6,478 bases of DNA from Devosia sp. (lineage in GTDB: Bacteria; Pseudomonadota; Alphaproteobacteria; Rhizobiales; Devosiaceae), in contig JAQGKH010000282.1 in the NCBI GenBank assembly GCA_028290225.1, positions 1 to 6,478 of the forward strand. Reading direction: 5' to 3'. Shown in pieces: positions 1 through 3,710 of this stretch (position 1 is the stretch's first letter; each line of letters starts with the position of its first letter). A program made the translations under genes and the position numbers. Under the pieces are notes generated by a model. That model did no database searches. It saw nothing but the letters and a program-made list of their open reading frames with translations, and was not told where the DNA came from.

Positions 1-801
1 GCGGTCATCAACCAGCGCTTCTGGGATGACAAAGTCGGGGCGGTGCGCGAAGAGTTCGGCGGCGACTGGTCGGGGATCAGCGATTATCGCGGCCAGAACT
101 CCAACATGCACATGACCGAGGCGTTGATGGCGGCCTATGAGGCCACCGGGGAACGCGCTTACCTGGCCAAGGCCGAGCGAATTGCCGATCTCATCATCGG
201 CAAGCATGCCGCCGCGCTGGATTACCGTGTCGCCGAGCACTTCACCAAGGATTGGCAGTTGGACAAGGACTATCTCGGCTCCGAGATGTTCCGTCCATCG
301 GGAACGACGCCCGGCCATTGGATGGAATGGGCGCGCCTGCTGCTGCAGCTCTGGGTGTTGGGCGACAAGCGCAACTCCTGGATGACCGATGCGGCGCGCA
401 ATCTGTTCCGGCAGGCCATCGAGCTGGGCTGGGACCAGGGGCGCGGCGGCTTTTACTATACGCTCGACTGGAACAATCGGCCGGCGATGCGGGAAAAGCT
501 GTGGTGGCCCGTCAGCGAAGCAATCGGGGCTGCGGCGTTCCTGTCGCATTTTGACCGCGATCTCTATTTCCAGCGCTGGTACCGGCACTTCTGGGATTTC
601 GCGGCCAACCACGTTATCGATCATCAGCATGGCGGCTGGCACTCGGAGCTGAGCGAGGATCTGCAGCCCACATCACGGTTGTTCGTAGGCAAGCCTGATA
701 TCTATCACGCGCTGCAGGCTTGCCTTATTCCGCTTTACCCCGCTGTGGGTTCCCTGTCCCACGCCATCATCAAGACCGATGATACCGGCGCGTTTACATA
801 G
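1..801 (+). CDS. AGE-family sugar isomerase/epimerase, YihS-like (5' truncated)
   Basis: Reading frame 1 is open from the first base to a TAG at 799-801, giving the last 266 residues; the start lies outside the window. From memory, YihS-type proteins are about 410 residues, so roughly 150 N-terminal residues are missing. Motifs match the AGE (N-acylglucosamine 2-epimerase) alpha/alpha-barrel superfamily, which interconverts aldoses and ketoses or epimerises sugars in the cytosol. Seen in order: YRGQNSNMH (His codon 109-111), YRVAEHF, FRPSGTTPGHWMEW (His 316-318, Glu 325-327), WPVSEAIGAAAF, and GKPDIYH near the C-terminus (His 706-708). These three His and the Glu line up with the active-site His176, His248, Glu251 and His383 I recall for E. 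coli YihS (mannose/sulfoquinovose isomerase). YihS-like isomerase is therefore favoured over a true N-acylglucosamine epimerase. The substrate is not determined. The SDR gene starts 65 bp after the stop and is probably co-transcribed. Confidence 0.88.
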   Translation, partial: AVINQRFWDDKVGAVREEFGGDWSGISDYRGQNSNMHMTEALMAAYEATGERAYLAKAERIADLIIGKHAAALDYRVAEHFTKDWQLDKDYLGSEMFRPSGTTPGHWMEWARLLLQLWVLGDKRNSWMTDAARNLFRQAIELGWDQGRGGFYYTLDWNNRPAMREKLWWPVSEAIGAAAFLSHFDRDLYFQRWYRHFWDFAANHVIDHQHGGWHSELSEDLQPTSRLFVGKPDIYHALQACLIPLYPAVGSLSHAIIKTDDTGAFT

Positions 802-839
802 GTAACCCGCCCCATTGTGCCACGTTTCCCCGTGTCGGG

Positions 840-858
840 CGTTTAGCCGCAAACGGAG
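840..858 (+). promoter_or_regulatory. SDR ribosome binding site with small upstream hairpin
   Basis: CGTTT (840-844) and AAACG (851-855) form a perfect 5-bp inverted repeat with a 6-nt loop, ending at the GGAG Shine-Dalgarno (855-858). The last G of the stem is the first G of the RBS. No convincing promoter is visible in the 65-bp gap 802-866, so translation from an upstream transcript is assumed. The hairpin is short and may be chance. Confidence 0.35.
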
Positions 859-866
859 ATAGCACA

Positions 867-1655
867 ATGACGCAGGATCTTTCGGGCAAGGTGGCACTGG
901 TGACCGGCGCCGGCTCAGGCATCGGCAAAGCCGCCGCGTTGGCGCTGGCGCAAGCCGGTGCCAGTGTGGTGGTGATGAGCCGCACGGCTGAAGAGGTCGA
1001 GAAAACCGCTGAGGAGATCACGCAGGCAGGTGGTCGGGCCAAGGCAATGACGGCCGATACCTCGGACGATGCGGCCATGGGGCAGTTGTTCAGCCAACTC
1101 GTGCAGGATCACGGCCGGCTCGACATCGTGGTCGCCAATGCGGGCGTGAACGGGGTCTGGGCTCCCATCAGCGACCTCAAGCCCGAGGAATGGGACAAGA
1201 CCATCGCGATCAATCTGCGTGGTACCTATTTGACCATCCATTATGCGGTTCCCCATCTGATCAAGGCCGGCGGCGGCTCCATTGTGGTGATCTCCTCCAT
1301 CAATGGCACGCGCACCTTCACCAATCCCGGTGCGACGGCTTATTCCGTCACCAAGGCGGGTCAGGTAGCCATGGTGCAGCAATTGGCGGTGGAACTGGGG
1401 CAGCATCGCATCCGCATCAATGCAATCTGCCCAGGGGCGATCGAGTCCGAGATTTCGGAGAATACCGAAAAACGCAACAGCGAAGAGGCGGAAGTACCCG
1501 CCGAGTTCCCGGAGGGCGATATTCCTCTGACCGGCGGCAAGCCGGGCAAGGCGGAAGATGTTGCTGACGCGATCCTGTTTTTCGCCTCGGACCAGTCGCG
1601 CCACATCACCGGCACGCCGCTCTGGATCGATGGCGCCCAAAGCCTGCTGCGTTAA
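867..1655 (+). CDS. SDR-family NAD(P)-dependent oxidoreductase
   Basis: A complete 262-residue classical short-chain dehydrogenase/reductase, normal length for the family; it would oxidise or reduce an alcohol/carbonyl on a small cytosolic substrate. The Rossmann motif TGAGSGIG is at residues 13-20, NAG at 91-93, and the catalytic tetrad is Asn116, Ser144, Tyr159 (in YSVTK) and Lys163. A PG motif (189-190) follows the active site, and the C-terminus carries the usual ITGTPLWIDGA strand. Arg39 at the end of beta-2, with no Asp there, suggests NADP(H) preference (inference). The ATG at 867 is supported by GGAG at 855-858, 8 nt upstream. The gene follows the sugar isomerase, so a sugar or polyol substrate is plausible. 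Overall similarity to FabG-like reductases means the substrate cannot be named. A terminator-like hairpin directly follows the stop. Confidence 0.93.
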   Translation: MTQDLSGKVALVTGAGSGIGKAAALALAQAGASVVVMSRTAEEVEKTAEEITQAGGRAKAMTADTSDDAAMGQLFSQLVQDHGRLDIVVANAGVNGVWAPISDLKPEEWDKTIAINLRGTYLTIHYAVPHLIKAGGGSIVVISSINGTRTFTNPGATAYSVTKAGQVAMVQQLAVELGQHRIRINAICPGAIESEISENTEKRNSEEAEVPAEFPEGDIPLTGGKPGKAEDVADAILFFASDQSRHITGTPLWIDGAQSLLR

Positions 1656-1694
1656 GCCGGATTGTTCGGGGGCCGGCCCGACAAGCCGGCGCCC
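1656..1694 (+). terminator. Terminator-like hairpin after the SDR gene
   Basis: Immediately after the TAA (1653-1655) a long hairpin can fold. GCCGG (1656-1660) pairs with CCGGC (1686-1690), TTGT (1662-1665) with ACAA (1681-1684), and CGGG (1667-1670) with CCCG (1677-1680), with one A/G mismatch, one bulged T and a GGCCGG loop. A competing fold pairs GCCGGC 1672-1677 with GCCGGC 1685-1690, extended by GGG/CCC after a mismatch. No T-run follows; the next bases are CCTCCCCT. It is therefore either an imperfect intrinsic terminator or an mRNA 3'-end-stabilising structure. It sits where the metabolic genes would be separated from the efflux operon. Confidence 0.55.
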
Positions 1695-1775
1695 TCCCCT
1701 CTGCCACTTGCTTCAGCACTGCCAACGTCTTGGCTGAGCCGGGATACGCTATCGGGCGAGCCAGGCATGCAAAAT

Positions 1776-1835
1776 GCTCCTAACTCATTTGCGCCGTTCT
1801 GGAGCGTTCACGCTTGCGCCGCGGTTTGCCGCTCC
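1776..1835 (+). repeat. Further GCTCC/GGAGC half-sites upstream of the main palindrome
   Basis: The GCTCC/GGAGC core of the main palindrome recurs upstream: GCTCC 1776-1780, GGAGC 1801-1805 (in CTGGAGC, identical to the right operator arm) and GCTCC 1831-1835. GGAGCG 1801-1806 and CGCTCC 1830-1835 form a 6-bp inverted repeat flanking the P1 -35. GCTCCTA occurs as a direct repeat at 1776-1782 and 1831-1837. These could be auxiliary operator half-sites; function is inferred. Confidence 0.35.
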
Positions 1836-1841
1836 TATATA
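1813..1841 (+). promoter_or_regulatory. Predicted promoter P1 of the padR-efflux operon
   Basis: A sigma70-like pair: TTGCGC (1814-1819, in CTTGCG) as -35 and TATATA (1836-1841) as -10, 16 bp apart. This is the AT-richest stretch in the neighbourhood. Transcription would start around 1848, giving a leader of about 40 nt before the padR ATG at 1886. Based on visual consensus matching only. Confidence 0.5.
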
Positions 1842-1854
1842 GCTCCAGCATATA
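1826..1854 (+). promoter_or_regulatory. Alternative promoter P2 overlapping P1
   Basis: A second pair, shifted 12-13 bp downstream: TTGCCG (1826-1831) and CATATA (1849-1854), spaced 17 bp. Its -10 lies between the left arm and the inner arm of the nested palindrome at 1841-1881, so a protein bound there would block it. It may be an alternative to P1 or a chance match. Confidence 0.3.
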
Positions 1855-1881
1855 TCGGACCTGAATAGGTCTGCTGGAGCT
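1841..1881 (+). promoter_or_regulatory. Nested inverted repeat, candidate PadR operator covering promoter and RBS
   Basis: AGCTCCAGCA (1841-1850) and TGCTGGAGCT (1872-1881) are a perfect 10-bp inverted repeat. Inside it, GACCT (1858-1862) and AGGTC (1867-1871) form a second perfect 5-bp repeat around GAAT. The inner repeat abuts the right outer arm but is 7 bp from the left arm, so the two dyads have different centres (1861 and 1864.5). The left arm overlaps the last base of the P1 -10 and the predicted start; the right arm contains the padR Shine-Dalgarno TGGAG (1875-1879), 6 nt before the ATG. The position fits an operator for autoregulation by the adjacent PadR (inference). In a transcript starting further upstream the same sequence would form a stem hiding the RBS. 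Confidence 0.6.
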
Positions 1882-1885
1882 TTTC

Positions 1886-2434
1886 ATGAACGTCAGAACT
1901 TTATGCCTTTCGATCCTTTATGAGGGCGAAGCGACCGGATACGAGATCCGCCGTCGCTGCGTTGAGGGCGAAAGTTCCTATTTCATCGAAGCCAGCTTCG
2001 GCTCCATCTACCCCGCGCTTGCCAAGCTTGAGGAAGAAGGGCTGGTCACCAGCCGCACCGAACAGCAGGACGGCAAGCCGGCCAAGAAGGTTTATGCGAT
2101 CACCGAGCGCGGTCGTCATACATTCGCAAGGGAACTGGCGGAGCCCCTGGGCGAAGACGTGCTCCGCAGCCCATTCCTGCTGTTCGCCCGCTACGCGCAT
2201 CTGATGCCAGCGGACCTGGTCGAGCAGCGGGGCGCCGAGTATCTGCAGCAGTTGGTGGACCGGCGCGAGGCCATGGAAACGGCAGCGGCCGAGCGAGAGA
2301 TGAGCCCGGCGGATTGCTGGGTGGTCGGCTTCGGCCGGGTCATCATGGATGCCTCGGAGAAATATCTGCGTGCGCATATGCACGAACTCATCAATTTGGC
2401 CAAGGCCGAGCCAACCAAAGACGCAGCTGAGTAA
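1886..2434 (+). CDS. PadR-family transcriptional regulator
   Basis: A complete 182-residue protein, typical of PadR regulators with a long C-terminal domain. Residues 1-76 form the winged helix: TGYEI (17-21), the recognition region FGSIYPALAKLEEEGLV (38-54) and the wing GKPAKKVYAITERG (63-76), all PadR hallmarks. Residues about 95-172 are helix-rich and fit the Vir_act_alpha_C-type dimerisation/ligand domain. Family members are usually repressors that release DNA when bound by a phenolic or drug-like ligand. The ATG at 1886 has TGGAG 6 nt upstream, inside the candidate operator. The adaptor gene starts 13 bp after the stop, so this is the first gene of the efflux operon and a likely autoregulator plus efflux repressor (inference from context). 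Cys7, Cys25 and Cys144, and Trp145 in the C-terminal domain, are possible sensing residues, but nothing proves it. Confidence 0.93.
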   Translation: MNVRTLCLSILYEGEATGYEIRRRCVEGESSYFIEASFGSIYPALAKLEEEGLVTSRTEQQDGKPAKKVYAITERGRHTFARELAEPLGEDVLRSPFLLFARYAHLMPADLVEQRGAEYLQQLVDRREAMETAAAEREMSPADCWVVGFGRVIMDASEKYLRAHMHELINLAKAEPTKDAAE

Positions 2435-2447
2435 GGGGCGAAGTTTC

Positions 2448-3710
2448 ATGCGTGCATTGTTCTCCTATGGCATCGCGTTGTGCATTTTACTGGTTGCAGG
2501 AGCGTGGCTCGCGACCGGCACTTTGGTGATCGGCGGGAATGGCCCGGGCAAGGGCGAGCGGCCTGTTCTTGCCGTTATCGAGGGCGAGGAACACGGGCCG
2601 ATTTCCACCCGACTGGCGGAAGCCGGCATTTTGGCTGAGCATGAGGCAGACCATAGTCTGGACCCGGCTCTGACCATTGCACAGCGCAATGCAGAAGGCG
2701 GTTCCGGTACGGCGCAACTTCAATCGGTTCGTACCACCACCTATGTCGCGCAACCCATGACCATCAGCGTGCCCCTGCGTGGTCGCACCCAGGCCAAAGC
2801 ATCGGTGGGCGCGGTGGCGGAAACCGCTGGCATTGTTGATGTGGTGCATGTGACCAAAGGCCAGAACGTTGCTGTCGGGGAAAAGCTTTGCACCCTTGAC
2901 CAGGGAACGCGGGCGGCCGCCGTAGCGCAGGCGCGGGCCAGCGTCGAGCAAGCTAATGCAGGGCTGACCCAAGCCCAATTGGACCTCGAAACCAATGCGA
3001 GTCTGCGCGAACGTGGCGTGTCCCCGGCCAATACCGGCCGAGCGCTGGAAGTAGCGCTGACTTCGGCGCAAGCGAGCGTCACCGCCGCACAGGCGGCGCT
3101 CGAGAATGCCGAAGCAGAGCTGGCGCGCACCGAGGTGGTCGCCAAGGTTGCCGGTGTGGTCCAGGACCCCGTGGCCGTTGCCGGCTCCATGCTGGCCATG
3201 GGCCAACCCTGCGCCACCATCGTGCAACTCGATCCGATGGTGTTTATCGGTCAGGTGCCGGAAGCCCGGGTAGGCCTGGCCCGACTTGACCTGCCCGCAA
3301 CGGTCACCACCGTGACGGGGCAGGAGGCGCAAGGCAAGGTGACCTTCATCTCCGCCACCGCCGATCCGGCCACGCGCTCGTTCCCGGTGGAAATCGAGAT
3401 CCCTAATACCGACAGCGCCATTCGCGACGGCGTCACTGCCCAGGCGACTGTCAATATGGGCTCAACCGCAGCGCATCTGCTGCCACAATCCGTGATGACG
3501 CTCAATGCAGATGGCGTGCTTGGGGTTTCGGGCGTGGTCGAGGGCAAGGCGAAGTTCTTCCCGATCGAGATTGCCAGCGACACCAGAGAAGGCGTGTGGG
3601 TCCTCGGCCTGCCCGCCAGCATCGACGTCATCACCGTTGGCCAGGAATACGTGGTCGATGGTCAGGCCGTGGCAGCCACCAATGTCGCACCGGAGAAAGC
3701 AGCGTCATGA
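2448..3710 (+). CDS. RND efflux periplasmic adaptor subunit (HlyD/AcrA-type MFP)
   Basis: A 420-residue adaptor linking an RND pump to an outer-membrane channel. Residues 7-28 are a hydrophobic signal-anchor with no lipobox Cys. Residues about 29-98 are a hydrophilic linker. Lipoyl half-motif 1 is at 120-151 (ETAGIVDVVHV...GEKLCTLD). An Ala/Gln/Glu-rich coiled-coil hairpin covers about 154-228, turning near GVSPAN (190-195), and lipoyl half 2 is at 229-261. The beta-barrel follows (DPMVFIGQVPE from 262), then a membrane-proximal domain. The start chosen is ATG 2448, with AAGGGG 9 nt upstream and the hydrophobic segment directly after it; an in-frame ATG at 2349 lies inside padR and would put a basic, non-signal stretch before the membrane segment. 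The stop overlaps the pump start by ATGA, indicating translational coupling. Cys148 and Cys255 sit in the two lipoyl halves. Substrate unknown. Confidence 0.94.
   Translation: MRALFSYGIALCILLVAGAWLATGTLVIGGNGPGKGERPVLAVIEGEEHGPISTRLAEAGILAEHEADHSLDPALTIAQRNAEGGSGTAQLQSVRTTTYVAQPMTISVPLRGRTQAKASVGAVAETAGIVDVVHVTKGQNVAVGEKLCTLDQGTRAAAVAQARASVEQANAGLTQAQLDLETNASLRERGVSPANTGRALEVALTSAQASVTAAQAALENAEAELARTEVVAKVAGVVQDPVAVAGSMLAMGQPCATIVQLDPMVFIGQVPEARVGLARLDLPATVTTVTGQEAQGKVTFISATADPATRSFPVEIEIPNTDSAIRDGVTAQATVNMGSTAAHLLPQSVMTLNADGVLGVSGVVEGKAKFFPIEIASDTREGVWVLGLPASIDVITVGQEYVVDGQAVAATNVAPEKAAS

Noticed and set aside
43..45. GTG as a possible start of the sugar isomerase gene
   Set aside because: The frame is open upstream to the window edge with family-like sequence (FWDD), so the gene is truncated by the window and does not start here.
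821..834. CACG/CGTG mini-hairpin in the isomerase-SDR gap
   Set aside because: Only 4 bp of stem with a 6-nt loop; too short to call a terminator or operator.
915..1640. 241-codon open frame on the - strand opposite the SDR gene
   Set aside because: A mirror of the SDR codon pattern, with no recognisable motifs; the + strand has the full SDR motif set.
1662..1868. 68-codon + strand frame in the intergenic region
   Set aside because: It starts with TTG inside the hairpin, has no Shine-Dalgarno, runs through the predicted promoter, and its product is not protein-like.
2349..2447. Upstream in-frame ATG that would add 33 residues to the adaptor
   Set aside because: It overlaps padR by 86 bp, and the added residues are basic and Cys-containing rather than signal-like. 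ATG 2448 has a good RBS and begins directly with the membrane anchor.
1901..2449. 182-codon open frame on the - strand opposite padR
   Set aside because: It coincides almost exactly with the padR gene and has no domain; a shadow frame.
2487..3332. 281-codon open frame on the - strand opposite the adaptor gene
   Set aside because: Antisense to a clear adaptor coding sequence, low-complexity basic composition, no family signature.
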